Shown piece after piece: positions 42,378 to 51,664 of a DNA stretch of 64,000 nucleotides. The stretch's first letter is position 1. Every line of letters starts with the position of its first letter. A program made the position numbers and the translations under genes. Below the pieces are notes generated by a model. It saw only the letters and a program-made list of their open reading frames with translations, did no database searches and was not told where the DNA came from. The DNA comes from Streptomyces sp. TRM49041 (GTDB taxonomy: Bacteria > Actinomycetota > Actinomycetes > Streptomycetales > Streptomycetaceae), in NCBI RefSeq assembly GCF_008271805.1, contig NZ_VSRY01000170.1, positions 30,701-94,700 of the forward strand, read 5' to 3'.

Positions 42378-43514
42378 TCAGGCCACCGACTCCATCCGCC
42401 CGGCCGGGGCGTCCGGGCCGTCGTGGTGGATGGGGGTGTGCGCGCCCGTCAGGGACGCTCCGCTGCCGCCGCGCCGGTCGGCGACGATCTCGGCGCCGAT
42501 CGACAGGGCGGTCTCCTCCGGGGTGCGGGCGCCGAGGTCGAGGCCGATCGGCGAGCGCAGCCGGGCGAGTTCGAGTTCGGTGACGCCCACCTCGCGCAGC
42601 CGGCGGTTGCGGTCCTCGTGCGTACGGCGGGAGCCCATGGCGCCGACGTACGCGACGGGGAGCCGCAGGGCGAGCCGGAGTAGCGGTACGTCGAACTTGG
42701 CGTCGTGTGTGAGGACGCAGAGCACCGTACGGGTGTCGACCTGCGTGGAGTCGAGGTATTCGTGCGGCCAGCCGACGACGATCTCGTCGGCGTCCGGGAA
42801 GCGGGTGGCGGTCGCGAAGACCGGTCGGGCGTCGCACACGGTCACGTGGTAGCCGAGGAACTTGCCGACCCTGACCAGCGCCGACGCGAAGTCGACGGCG
42901 CCGAACACGATCATGCGGGGCGGCGGGACGCTGGACTCCACGAGCAGGGTCAGCGGCTGCCCGCACCGTGAGCCGTCCGCGCCGATGGTGACCGTGCCGG
43001 TGCGGCCGGCGTCCAGCAGGGCGCGGGCCTCGGCGGCTGCCGTGCGGTCCAGCTCGGGGTGGCCGCCGAGGCCGCCCTCGTACGAGCCGTCGGCACGGAC
43101 GAGAAGGGCGGTGCCCATGAGTTCGGCGGGCCCGTCGGTGACTCTGGCGAGGGCCGCCGCCTCCCCTCCTGCGGCGGCCGCCAGCGCGGCCGGGTAGACC
43201 CCGCCGCGGACCGGGGCGATGAGGACATCGATGGCGCCGCCGCAGGTCAGGCCGACGGCGAAGGCGTCCTCGTCGCTGTAGCCGAAGCGTTCGAGCACGG
43301 TCTCGCCGTCCTCGATCGCCTGCCGGCACAGGTCGTACACGGCCCCCTCCACACAGCCGCCGGAGACCGAGCCGATCGCCGTGCCGTCACGGTCGACGGC
43401 GAGCGCGGCACCCGGCAGCCGGGGCGCGCTGCCGGTGACCGCCACGACGGTGGCGACGGCGAAGTCGCGTCCCTGCTCGGCCCACCGGCCGAGCTCTTCG
43501 GCGATGTCCAGCAT
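42378..43514 (-). CDS. xdhC: XdhC/CoxF-family molybdenum cofactor maturation protein
   Basis: A 378-residue protein that binds and sulfurates the molybdenum cofactor before insertion into xanthine dehydrogenase. The N-terminal XdhC domain has 'VVAVTGSAPRLPGAALAVDR' and 'GSVSGGCVEGAVYDLCRQAI'. The C-terminal Rossmann domain has 'MIVFGAVDFASALVRVGKFL' and 'AYVGAMGSRRTHEDRNRRLR'. AAGGAGG precedes the ATG. It lies 64 bases after the purine permease gene in the same direction, in the purine degradation locus, and may also serve the PaoABC-like enzyme at 34.7-38.5 kb. Confidence 0.92.
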   Translation of the reverse strand: MLDIAEELGRWAEQGRDFAVATVVAVTGSAPRLPGAALAVDRDGTAIGSVSGGCVEGAVYDLCRQAIEDGETVLERFGYSDEDAFAVGLTCGGAIDVLIAPVRGGVYPAALAAAAGGEAAALARVTDGPAELMGTALLVRADGSYEGGLGGHPELDRTAAAEARALLDAGRTGTVTIGADGSRCGQPLTLLVESSVPPPRMIVFGAVDFASALVRVGKFLGYHVTVCDARPVFATATRFPDADEIVVGWPHEYLDSTQVDTRTVLCVLTHDAKFDVPLLRLALRLPVAYVGAMGSRRTHEDRNRRLREVGVTELELARLRSPIGLDLGARTPEETALSIGAEIVADRRGGSGASLTGAHTPIHHDGPDAPAGRMESVA

Positions 43515-43578
43515 GTCGGCCTCCTTGGGCTCTTGGCTCCGGCTTCGGAGCGGATGTGCGGAGGGGTCCGGGGTGGCG

Positions 43579-45021
43579 TCAGTGACCGGTACCCGCGGCG
43601 AAGTAGAAGACGAACACCACCGAGAGGATCCACATGAGGACGCTCGGCTCGCGCCACTTGCCCTGTGCGGCCTTGATCGCGCAGAAGGCGATGACACCGG
43701 CGCCGACACCCGTGGTGATGGTGTACGTGAACGGCATCAGCACGACCGTCAGGAAGACCGGCACGGCGATCGACCAGTCGCTCCAGTCGACGTGCCGGGC
43801 GTTCTGCAGCATCATCGCGCCGATCACGACCAGGGCGGCGGAGGCGACCTGGCCCGGCACGAGCTGCGTCAGCGGAGTGAAGAACAGACACGCGGCGAAG
43901 AACAGGCCGGTGACCGAGGCCGACAGGCCCGTACGGGCGCCTTCGCCGACACCCGTGGCGGACTCGATGAACACGGTCTGGCCGGAGGCGCTCGTGGCGC
44001 CGCCGATCGCACCGCCCGCGCCGTCGATGAACAGCGCCTTGTTGAGGCCGGGCATCCGGCCGGTGGCGTCGGCGAGCTTGGCCTCCTGGCCGACGGCGAT
44101 GATGGTGGCCATCGCGTCGAAGAAGCCGGCCAGCACCAGGGTGAAGACGATCATGCCGACGGCGGCGTAACCGAGCTTCTCCCAGCCGCCGAACTCGACC
44201 TGGCCGAAGAGCGAGAAGTCCGGCATGGAGACGACGCTGCCGTGCAGGATGGGCGCGCTGCCGCCCCACGCCTCTTCCTTGATCCAGCCGGCCGCGGTGG
44301 CGACGACGGAGATCACGGTGCCGGCGATGATGCCGAGGAGGATGGCTCCCGGGACCTTCCGGGCCTGGAGCATGAAGATCAGCAGCAGGGTGACGGTGAA
44401 GAGGACGACCGGCCAGCCGGTGAGCGAGCCGCCGACGCCGAGGGTGACCGGGCCGCCGCCCTCGCTCTTGCCGACGAAGCCGGCGTTGACGAAGCCGATC
44501 ATCGCGATGAAGAGGCCGATACCGATCGTGATGCCGTGCTTCAGCGCCAGGGGTATGGCGTTCATGACGACTTCACGGACGCCGGTGACCACCAGAAGGC
44601 AGATCACGGCGCCGTAGATGACACACATGCCCATGGCCTGCGGCCACGTCATGTTGGGCGCGACCTGGGTGGAGAGAACGCCCGCGACACTGAGGCCCGC
44701 CGCCAGAGCGAGCGGGACCTTGCCGATGATGCCCATCGCCAGGGTGGTGACCGCTGCCGCCAGGGCGGTGGCCGTGATCAGGGCGGGCTGGCTCAGCTTG
44801 TCCCCGAGCGCGTCCTCGCCACCGAGCAGCAGCGGGTTGAGCAGAAGGATGTACGCCATGGCCATGAAGGTCGTGACGCCGCCGCGCACCTCTCGCGCGA
44901 CCGAGGATCCTCTGTGGGTGATGTGAAAGTACCGGTCGAGCCAGGACCGTCCGGCGGGGATACGCGTGCCGTTGCCCGCGTCTTCCGAGACGGTTCTGGG
45001 CTCCACTGACGACTGGGTCAT
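43579..45021 (-). CDS. NCS2/AzgA-type purine permease
   Basis: A 480-residue nucleobase:cation symporter with about 12-13 membrane segments. 'DRYFHITHRGSSVAREVRGG' then 'VTTFMAMAYILLLNPLLLGG' is the typical AzgA/PbuG start. 'GASSASGQTVFIESATGVGE'-like sequence near the middle (actual text GATSASGQTVFIESATGVGE) is the substrate-binding signature. GGGAG sits 9-10 bases before the ATG at 45021. It lies between xanthine dehydrogenase and XdhC genes, so hypoxanthine, guanine or xanthine is the expected substrate. Confidence 0.92.
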   Translation of the reverse strand: MTQSSVEPRTVSEDAGNGTRIPAGRSWLDRYFHITHRGSSVAREVRGGVTTFMAMAYILLLNPLLLGGEDALGDKLSQPALITATALAAAVTTLAMGIIGKVPLALAAGLSVAGVLSTQVAPNMTWPQAMGMCVIYGAVICLLVVTGVREVVMNAIPLALKHGITIGIGLFIAMIGFVNAGFVGKSEGGGPVTLGVGGSLTGWPVVLFTVTLLLIFMLQARKVPGAILLGIIAGTVISVVATAAGWIKEEAWGGSAPILHGSVVSMPDFSLFGQVEFGGWEKLGYAAVGMIVFTLVLAGFFDAMATIIAVGQEAKLADATGRMPGLNKALFIDGAGGAIGGATSASGQTVFIESATGVGEGARTGLSASVTGLFFAACLFFTPLTQLVPGQVASAALVVIGAMMLQNARHVDWSDWSIAVPVFLTVVLMPFTYTITTGVGAGVIAFCAIKAAQGKWREPSVLMWILSVVFVFYFAAGTGH

Positions 45022-45149
45022 GGTGCCTACTCCCAAGGTTCATAGGGGCACCCGCGGGACTCCGGTTCCGGGCCTGTTGTGCGGGATTTGGGATGGTGCT
45101 TGGCTGCACGACCCGGGGGACGGCCCGAGACGAACTGGAGTTACTGCGT

Positions 45150-45185
45150 GGGGGGTTGGGAGGTGGGGGGGTTGGGAGGTGGGGG
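45150..45185 (+). other. G-rich tandem tract with quadruplex potential
   Basis: Two copies of TTGGGAGGTGGGGGG(G) flanked by a G6 run: runs of 6, 3, 7, 3 and 5 G separated by short loops. It lies in the 299-base gap between the Mo-subunit stop and the permease start, on the template strand for both genes. No terminator hairpin was recognised in that gap. Confidence 0.65.
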
Positions 45186-45320
45186 ATCGGTGGGCTCGGG
45201 GACCGCGAGCGGTGCGGTCCGGGTGGTCGGGGCCGGGTTCTCCGGGCGGTGCGGGCGAGGACTTGTGACGTTCCCGGGGCACGCACCGCCCGGAGGCTCG
45301 TGGGGCGGAGCCCGGAGGGG

Positions 45321-47795
45321 CTACGCGGTGCCGGTGAGGTGCTCGGGGCGTACCGGCGTCCTGTTCAGCTCCAGGCCCGTCGCGTTCCGGATCGCCGCGA
45401 GGACGGCCGGGGTGGACGACAGGGTCGGGGCCTCGCCGATGCCGCGCAGCCCGTACGGGGCGTGGTCGTCGGCGAGTTCGAGCACGTCGACGGGGATGGT
45501 CGGCGTGTCGAGGATCGTGGGGATGAGGTAGTCCGTGAAGGAGGGGTTCTTCACCTTCGCGGTCTTCGGGTCGACGACGATCTCCTCCATGACCGCCACG
45601 CCCAGGCCCTGGGTGGTGCCACCCTGGATCTGGCCGATGACGGACAGCGGGTTGAGGGCCTTGCCGACGTCCTGGGCGCACGCCAGCTCGATGACCTTGA
45701 CCAGGCCGAGCTCGGTGTCCACCTCGACGACGGCGCGGTGCGCCGCGAACGAGTACTGGACGTGGCCGTTGCCCTGGCCGGTGCGCAGGTCGAACGCCTC
45801 GGTGGGGCGGTGCCGCCACTCGGCCTCGATCTCGACGACCTCGCCCTCCAGGACATCGGTCAGTTCGGCGAGGACCTCGCCGCCGTCGGTGACGACCTTG
45901 CCGCCCTCCAGGAGCAGCTCGGCGGTCGCCCAGGCCGGGTGGTAGGTGCCGAACTTGCGGCGGCCCAGCTCCAGGACCTTCTCGCGGATCAGTTCGCAGG
46001 AGTTCCTCACCGCGCCGCCCGTGACGTACGTCTGGCGGGAGGCGGAGGTGGAGCCGGCGGAGCCGACCTGGGTGTCGGCCGGGTGGATGGTCACCTGCGT
46101 GACGCCCAGCTCCGTACGGGCGATCTGGGCGTGCACGGTGACACCGCCCTGGCCGACCTCCGCCATCGCGGTGTGCACGGTGGCGACGGCCTCGCCGTTG
46201 ATGACCTCCATGCGCACCTTGGCGGTGGAGTAGTCGTCGAAGCCCTCGGAGAAGCCGACGTTCTTGATACCGACCGCGTAGCCGACACCCCGGACGACGC
46301 CCTCGCCGTGCGTGGTGTTGGACAGCCCGCCGGGCAGGGCGCGTACGTCGGCGCCCTCCGTGGACTCCCACTGGCGCTCCGGCGGCAGCGGGCGGGCCTT
46401 GACCCGGCGCAGCAGTTCGGCGACCGGGGCCGGGGAGTCGACCGGCTGCCCGGTCGGCATGATCGTGCCCTGCTCCATGGCGTTGATCCGACGGAACTCC
46501 ACCGGGTCCATGCCGAGCTTCGCGGCCAGCCTGTCCATCTGCGCCTCGTACGCGAAGCACGCCTGGACCGCGCCGAAGCCGCGCATGGCGCCGCAGGGCG
46601 GGTTGTTCGTGTAGAGGGCGACGGCCTCGATGTCGACGTCGTCGACCACATACGGGCCGACGGACAGGGAGGCGGCGTTGCCGACGACGGCGGGGGACGC
46701 GGAGGCGTAGGCGCCGCCGTCCAGCACGATCCGGCACTTGAGGTGGGTGAGCTTGCCGTCCTTGGTGGCGCCGTGCTCGTAGTACAGCTTCGCCGGGTGA
46801 CGGTGGACATGCCCGAAGAAGGACTCGAACCGGTTGTAGACGATCTTCACGGGCTTGCCGGTGCGGAGCGCCAGCAGGCAGGCGTGGATCTGCATCGACA
46901 GGTCCTCGCGGCCGCCGAAGGCGCCGCCGACGCCGGAGAGCGTCAGGCGGACCTTGTCCTCGGGCAGGCCGAGGACCGGGGCGATCTGGCGGAGGTCGGA
47001 GTGCAGCCACTGGGTGGCGACGTACAGGTCGACGCCGCCGTCCTCGGCGGGCACGGCGAGGCCGGACTCGGGGCCGAGGAACGCCTGGTCCTGCATGCCG
47101 AAGGTGTACTCGCCCTCGACGATCACGTCGGCGCGCTCGCGGGCCGCCGCCACGTCGCCGCGGACGATCGGCTGGCGGTGCACGACGTTCGCGTGCGGGA
47201 CGTGTCCGGCGATGGGGGTCCCCCCTGGACCGGAGCTTGTCGGAGGTCCTTGGGGGAGGTCGTCGCGGCCCGGATGCAGGAGCGGGGCGTCGGGGGCGAG
47301 GGCGGACGCCTCGTCGGTGACGACCGGCAGCTCCCGGTACTCGACCTTGATCTTGGCGGCGGCGCGCCGCGCGGTCTCCGGGTGGTCGGCGGCGACCAGG
47401 GCGACCGGCTCGCCGTGGTGGCGTACGACGCCGTTGGCGAGGACCGGGGTGTCCTGGATCTCCAGGCCGTAGTTCTTCACCTCGGTGGGCAGGTCGTCGT
47501 ACGTCAGTACGGCGTACACGCCGGCCTGGGCGAGGGCCTCGGAGGTGTCGATGGAGACGATCTCGGCGTGGGCGACGGTGGAGCGGAGGAGCTGGCCCCA
47601 CAGCATGTCCTCGTGCCACATGTCCGAGGAGTAGGCGAACTCGCCGGTGACCTTGAGGGTGCCGTCGGGGCGGAGTGTGGACTCGCCGATGCCGCCCTTG
47701 GTGCCCTGGGAGCTCTGCGTGACCTTGGTGGGCGTACCGGCCGGGGCCGCGGCGGCCCGGACGCCGTGCGCCGTGGTCGTGGGTCCTGTGGTCAT
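45321..47795 (-). CDS. pucD: Xanthine dehydrogenase, molybdopterin-binding subunit
   Basis: An 824-residue catalytic subunit that hydroxylates hypoxanthine and xanthine to uric acid. Blocks seen: 'TGEFAYSSDMWHEDMLWGQL' at the start, 'TLSGVGGAFGGREDLSMQIH' and 'CGAMRGFGAVQACFAYEAQM' around the Mo site, and 'APYGLRGIGEAPTLSSTPAV' with the catalytic Glu. ATG at 47795 is five bases after the 2Fe-2S gene; GGGAGAGG lies upstream. Residues about 179-194 (LPQGPPTSSGPGGTPI) come from a palindromic repeat that looks inserted in frame (47214-47258). Last of the FAD-2FeS-Mo operon. Confidence 0.9.
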   Translation of the reverse strand: MTTGPTTTAHGVRAAAAPAGTPTKVTQSSQGTKGGIGESTLRPDGTLKVTGEFAYSSDMWHEDMLWGQLLRSTVAHAEIVSIDTSEALAQAGVYAVLTYDDLPTEVKNYGLEIQDTPVLANGVVRHHGEPVALVAADHPETARRAAAKIKVEYRELPVVTDEASALAPDAPLLHPGRDDLPQGPPTSSGPGGTPIAGHVPHANVVHRQPIVRGDVAAARERADVIVEGEYTFGMQDQAFLGPESGLAVPAEDGGVDLYVATQWLHSDLRQIAPVLGLPEDKVRLTLSGVGGAFGGREDLSMQIHACLLALRTGKPVKIVYNRFESFFGHVHRHPAKLYYEHGATKDGKLTHLKCRIVLDGGAYASASPAVVGNAASLSVGPYVVDDVDIEAVALYTNNPPCGAMRGFGAVQACFAYEAQMDRLAAKLGMDPVEFRRINAMEQGTIMPTGQPVDSPAPVAELLRRVKARPLPPERQWESTEGADVRALPGGLSNTTHGEGVVRGVGYAVGIKNVGFSEGFDDYSTAKVRMEVINGEAVATVHTAMAEVGQGGVTVHAQIARTELGVTQVTIHPADTQVGSAGSTSASRQTYVTGGAVRNSCELIREKVLELGRRKFGTYHPAWATAELLLEGGKVVTDGGEVLAELTDVLEGEVVEIEAEWRHRPTEAFDLRTGQGNGHVQYSFAAHRAVVEVDTELGLVKVIELACAQDVGKALNPLSVIGQIQGGTTQGLGVAVMEEIVVDPKTAKVKNPSFTDYLIPTILDTPTIPVDVLELADDHAPYGLRGIGEAPTLSSTPAVLAAIRNATGLELNRTPVRPEHLTGTA
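47214..47258. repeat. Palindromic Streptomyces-type repeat inside the xanthine dehydrogenase gene
   Basis: Begins GGGGGTCCCCCCTGGACC and ends GGTCCTTGGGGGAG. The inner arms TGGACC/GGTCC and outer CCCCC/GGGGG make an imperfect stem-loop with a 13-base loop. The format (CTCCCCCAAGG...GGGGGGACCCCC on the other strand) is that of short palindromes scattered in Streptomyces intergenic DNA. Here it is within a coding region and keeps the frame open. Confidence 0.6.
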
Positions 47796-47800
47796 GGGTG

Positions 47801-48427
47801 TCAGACCGCCTCTCCCTGACGTTCCTGACGGGCGGCCGCGAGGCGGACGGCGTCCAGGATCTTCTCGTAACCGGTGCAGCGGCAGAGGTTGCCGGAGAGT
47901 GCCTCGCGGATGTCCTCGTCGGTCGGCGACGGGTTCTTCTCCAGCATCTCGTCGGCCGCGACCAGCAGGCCGGGGGTGCAGAAGCCGCACTGGACGGCGC
48001 CCGCGTCGATGAACGCCTGCTGGATGGGCGAGAGCTCGGTGCCCTCGCCGGTCTGCGAGTCGGTGCCCTTGGCAGACCAAGGACCGCGTCCAGCGGTGAC
48101 CCCCTGCCCGGCCTCGTCCGGCGAGGTGCCGCAGGCGCCGGTGCCGCACGCGCCGCCGCGCTCGGCGCGCTGCTTGGCGAAGTCGGCGAGGCCCTCGACG
48201 GTGATGACCTCGCGGCCCTCGACCTGGCCGGCGGCGACCAGGCAGGAGCACACCGGGACACCGTCGAGGCGGACCGTGCAGGAGCCGCACTCGCCCTGCT
48301 CACAGGCGTTCTTGGAGCCCGGGAGGCCGAGGCGCTCACGCAGGACGTACAGCAGGGACTCGCCCTCCCAGACGTCGTCGGCCTCCTGCGGACGTCCGTT
48401 GACCGTGAAATTGACGCGCATGGTCAT
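47801..48427 (-). CDS. pucE: Xanthine dehydrogenase, 2Fe-2S subunit
   Basis: A 208-residue two-cluster iron-sulfur subunit: 'GSKNACEQGECGSCTVRLDG' for the first cluster and 'VQCGFCTPGLLVAADEML' ... 'SGNLCRCTGYEKILDAV' for the second. A 40-residue linker between the domains (residues about 92-132, with 'GGACGTGACGTSPDEAG') makes it longer than the usual 160-170 residues; it contains an inverted repeat CCTTGG-CAGA-CCAAGG at 48067-48082. Start overlaps the FAD gene stop (ATGA). Confidence 0.92.
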   Translation of the reverse strand: MTMRVNFTVNGRPQEADDVWEGESLLYVLRERLGLPGSKNACEQGECGSCTVRLDGVPVCSCLVAAGQVEGREVITVEGLADFAKQRAERGGACGTGACGTSPDEAGQGVTAGRGPWSAKGTDSQTGEGTELSPIQQAFIDAGAVQCGFCTPGLLVAADEMLEKNPSPTDEDIREALSGNLCRCTGYEKILDAVRLAAARQERQGEAV

Positions 48428-49314
48428 GCAGCTCCTTCAAGCGTGCGGCCGCTGCCGCGGTACTGCTCCCAGGTCCAGCCGAGCGTGCGGCGGGCCATGA
48501 TGCCGACGGCGTGACGGCGGTACCTGGCGGTGCCTCGTACGTCGTCGATCGGGTTGCAGGCGCCGGAGGCGAGCTCCGCGAACTGCTTGGCGATCGAGGG
48601 GGTGATGATCTTGCCGTTGTCCCAGAAGCCACCCTCTTCCAGCGCGGCGTTCAAGAACTCCTCCGCCTCCTTGGCGCGGACCGGGGTCGGCGCGGCGGAG
48701 CCGATGCCGGTCCGTACGGTCCGGGTCTCGGGGTGCAGGGCGATACCGAAGGCGCAGACCGCGATGACCATGGCGTTACGGGTACCCACCTTGGAGTACT
48801 GCTGCGGGCCGTCGGCCTTCTTGATGTGGATGGTCTTGATGAGCTCGTCGGGCTGGAGGGCGTTGCGCTTGACTCCCGTGAAGAACTCGTCGATCGGGAT
48901 GAACCGGCTGCCGCGCACGGATTCGGCCTCGACCTCGGCTCCGGCGGCGAGCAGGGCGGGGTGCGCGTCACCGGCCGGGGACGCGGTGCCCAGGTTGCCG
49001 CCGACGCCGCCGCGGTTGCGGATCTGCGGTGAGGCCACGGTGTGGGAGGCGAGGGCGAGACCGGGCAGCTCCGCCCGCAGCTGCTCCATGATCCGGGTGT
49101 ACGGGACGGAGGCGCCCAGCCGGACGTTCTCCTCGCCGACCTCCCACTCACGGAGCAGCTCGATGCGGTTCAGGTCCAGCAGGTACTCGGGCCGCCGGTG
49201 GTCGAAGTTGATTTCGACCATGACATCGGTGCCACCCGCGATGGGCACAGCCGTGGGGTGCTCCGCCTTGGCGGCGAGCGCCTCCTCCCAGCTGGCGGGG
49301 CGAAGGAAGTCCAT
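48424..49314 (-). CDS. pucC: Xanthine dehydrogenase, FAD-binding subunit
   Basis: A 296-residue FAD subunit. 'AVPIAGGTDVMVEINFDHRR' is the FAD loop; 'SPQIRNRGGVGGNLGTASPA' and 'IPIDEFFTGVKRNALQPDEL' are the second conserved block and core. First gene of the operon. The 369-base upstream gap is shared with the divergent PucR regulator. Unlike the FAD subunit at 36.9 kb it has no 4Fe-4S Cys cluster. Confidence 0.92.
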   Translation of the reverse strand: MDFLRPASWEEALAAKAEHPTAVPIAGGTDVMVEINFDHRRPEYLLDLNRIELLREWEVGEENVRLGASVPYTRIMEQLRAELPGLALASHTVASPQIRNRGGVGGNLGTASPAGDAHPALLAAGAEVEAESVRGSRFIPIDEFFTGVKRNALQPDELIKTIHIKKADGPQQYSKVGTRNAMVIAVCAFGIALHPETRTVRTGIGSAAPTPVRAKEAEEFLNAALEEGGFWDNGKIITPSIAKQFAELASGACNPIDDVRGTARYRRHAVGIMARRTLGWTWEQYRGSGRTLEGAA

Positions 49315-49683
49315 GAGTGGCTCTCTTCATTCGTGATGACTTGATCCACGCTTCGCGGGGTTCCCCGCGGCCCCTGACACGGGGGCTCGGCGGGTCACCG
49401 GGGTCGGCGTGATCTGTGTGATCGGGCTGTTCGCCGGGGCTGGGGACGGCCTGCCCTGGATGACGTGTTCATCTGGTGTTGACGCGTTGTGGCCCCAGTA
49501 CACCCAGCGGTGCTCCACCCGGTGCAGTCACCGAAACCATGAAGGAGTTGGCTGGCCACCCTCCTCGTCTTGTAGATTCGAACGAAAGGCGAGGATCAGT
49601 AACCTCTCCGTTTTCCCCTGGAAACGGCGGCCACAGGTCGCCCTCCACAACGAGACACCACGAGACAGATCGGCGGCGACGAG
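49315..49683. promoter_or_regulatory. Divergent control region between xanthine dehydrogenase and pucR
   Basis: Contains the palindrome CGCGGGG-TT-CCCCGCG (49354-49369), 40 bases upstream of the FAD-subunit start, and a hairpin CCGTTTTCC/GGAAACGG (49608-49627), 57 bases before the pucR start. TTGACG near 49481 could be a -35 element. Which of these PucR binds cannot be told from sequence. Confidence 0.45.
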
Positions 49684-51453
49684 ATGCGGCTGCGCGCACT
49701 GCTGGAGACCGACGCGCTGGGGCTGCGGCTGCTCGGCGGCGAGGACGAGCTGGACCGCACCGTCCGCGGCGTGATGACCACGGACCTGAGGGACCCCAGC
49801 CGCTACCTGTCCGGCGGCGAGCTGGTACTCACCGGTCTGGCGTGGCGGCGTGGCTCGGCGGACTCGGAGCCGTTCGTCCGGATCCTCGCGGCCGCCGGGG
49901 TCGCCGGGCTCGCGGCGGGCGAGGCCGAGCTGGGCGCGATCCCGGACGATCTCGTCCAGGCGTGTTTGCGCCACCGCCTCCCGCTCTTCGCCGTAAATGA
50001 ATCCGTTGCATTCGCAACGATCACTGAGCATATCGTTCGACAGGTGTCGGGCGAGCGCGCAGGGGACCTCGCGGCTGTCGTCGATCGCCACAGGAGGCTG
50101 ATGACCTCCGGCCCGGCGGGCGGCGGCCCCGAGGTGGTCCTGGACCTGCTCGGCTCCGACCTGGACCTGCATGCCTGGGTCCTCTCGCCGACAGGGCGGC
50201 AGATCGCGGGCGCGGGCACGCCGCTGCCGATCGAGGTGGGGGCCGTTCTGGCCGGGGAGCACCTGGCCGCGACCCGCACCGGCAGGCGGGGCCCGCACCG
50301 GGCGCAGGTGGCCGGAACGACGTACTCGCTCTTTCCGATCCGTAACACCGGACGCGGCGCCACGCCGGCCGCCCGGGACGTACGCGAGACGGTGCTTTCG
50401 GACTGGCTGCTCGCCGTCGAGGCGGACGCCGGCGACTGGCCGGCGGCGCGACTGGACCTGCTCCAGGGCGTCACACAGCTAATCGCAGTGGAGCGGGACC
50501 GCCGGGACGCCGCGCGTACGGTACGGCGCCGGCTCGCCCAGGAGGTCCTGGAGCTGGTGCAGACGGGCGCCGCCCCGGCGGAGATCGCCGCCAGGCTGCG
50601 GGTGGCCGCGCCCGTACTGCTGCCCGGCCTCGGTACGGCGCCGCACTGGCAGGTCGTCGTGGCCCGCGTCGAGTGGGGCGAGGACGGCGCCGTCGACGCC
50701 GGCCCGGTGGCCCAGGCGCTCCTGGAGGAGGTGCTGGTCGACCCGGCGACGACGGGACCGGACTCGGCCGACCGAATCGCCGTGGCGCACACCGGCGACG
50801 AGGCGGTCGCGCTGGTGCCGCTGCCCGCGGTCACCTCCGCCCCGGCGCTCCCGGCCACGGACGCCGGGACCGCGGCGGACGACGGCGCGGCCACGGGCAC
50901 TCGGACCCCGTCGGGCCCGGCAGAACCCATGTCGGGCTCCGCGGCCGACGGCGGTCCCGGCCTGCACGCCGAGACCCTGCTCGCCTCGGTGCGGCCCCCG
51001 CTGTCGGCGGGACTCGACGGCGACGGGCGCCTCACCCTCGGCGTCAGCGCCGCCGTGCACTCGGCGGAGGGCCTGCGCGGCGCCCTGGAGGAGGCCCGGC
51101 ACGCCCGCCGGGTCGCCGCGGCGCGGCCGGGCCGGGTCTGCGCGGCCGGCCACCACGAGCTGGCGTCGCACGTACTGCTCCTGCCGTTCGTCCCGGACGA
51201 CGTACGGCGGGCGTTCACGGCGCGGCTCCTCGACCCGCTGCGCGACTACGACCGGCGGCACCGGGCTGAGCTGATCCCGACCCTGGAGGCCTTCCTCGAC
51301 TCCGACGGCTCATGGACGCGGTGCGCGGGACGGCTGCATCTGCATGTGAACACGCTGCGCTACCGGGTGGGCCGGATCGAGCAGCTGACGGGTCGTGATC
51401 TGTCCCGTCTGGAGGACAAGCTGGACTTCTTCCTGGCACTGCGCATGTCGTGA
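49684..51453 (+). CDS. pucR: PucR-family transcriptional regulator of purine catabolism
   Basis: A 589-residue PucR/CdaR-type regulator. The N-terminal PucR domain is 'MRLRALLETDALGLRLLGGE' through 'LTGLAWRR'; the C-terminal HTH is 'DGSWTRCAGRLHLHVNTLRY' then 'RVGRIEQLTGRDLSRLEDKL'. A long Ala/Gly/Thr-rich linker (residues about 375-435) separates the domains. Start context is weak. Divergent to the xanthine dehydrogenase operon, which it most likely activates in response to purines or nitrogen supply. Confidence 0.9.
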   Translation: MRLRALLETDALGLRLLGGEDELDRTVRGVMTTDLRDPSRYLSGGELVLTGLAWRRGSADSEPFVRILAAAGVAGLAAGEAELGAIPDDLVQACLRHRLPLFAVNESVAFATITEHIVRQVSGERAGDLAAVVDRHRRLMTSGPAGGGPEVVLDLLGSDLDLHAWVLSPTGRQIAGAGTPLPIEVGAVLAGEHLAATRTGRRGPHRAQVAGTTYSLFPIRNTGRGATPAARDVRETVLSDWLLAVEADAGDWPAARLDLLQGVTQLIAVERDRRDAARTVRRRLAQEVLELVQTGAAPAEIAARLRVAAPVLLPGLGTAPHWQVVVARVEWGEDGAVDAGPVAQALLEEVLVDPATTGPDSADRIAVAHTGDEAVALVPLPAVTSAPALPATDAGTAADDGAATGTRTPSGPAEPMSGSAADGGPGLHAETLLASVRPPLSAGLDGDGRLTLGVSAAVHSAEGLRGALEEARHARRVAAARPGRVCAAGHHELASHVLLLPFVPDDVRRAFTARLLDPLRDYDRRHRAELIPTLEAFLDSDGSWTRCAGRLHLHVNTLRYRVGRIEQLTGRDLSRLEDKLDFFLALRMS

Positions 51454-51664
51454 CGGAACACGCGCGCGCCTGGCGCACCGTCAGGCGGCGAAGGAGACCC
51501 GGCGTGCGAGGCGACGGAGGGGCGTACAACTGCTTGGCGGATGCAGCCACATGGCCGAATCACGCCCTGCCGGAGAAAGGTAATAGGAAGGTAAAGTTCC
51601 ACTCGCGGCTGCTGCGGTACGCACCGCACCCCCCACAGGCATCGCACCACGAGGGAACCCACCC

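Noticed and set aside
45040..48339. A 1099-codon open frame on the minus strand across the xanthine dehydrogenase genes
   Set aside because: Arg/Pro-rich shadow frame caused by high GC; the overlapping frames carry full conserved motifs of known subunits.
49527..49683. Short ORF before pucR starting MKELAGHPPRL
   Set aside because: No ribosome site at its ATG, no recognisable family, and it runs out of frame into pucR.
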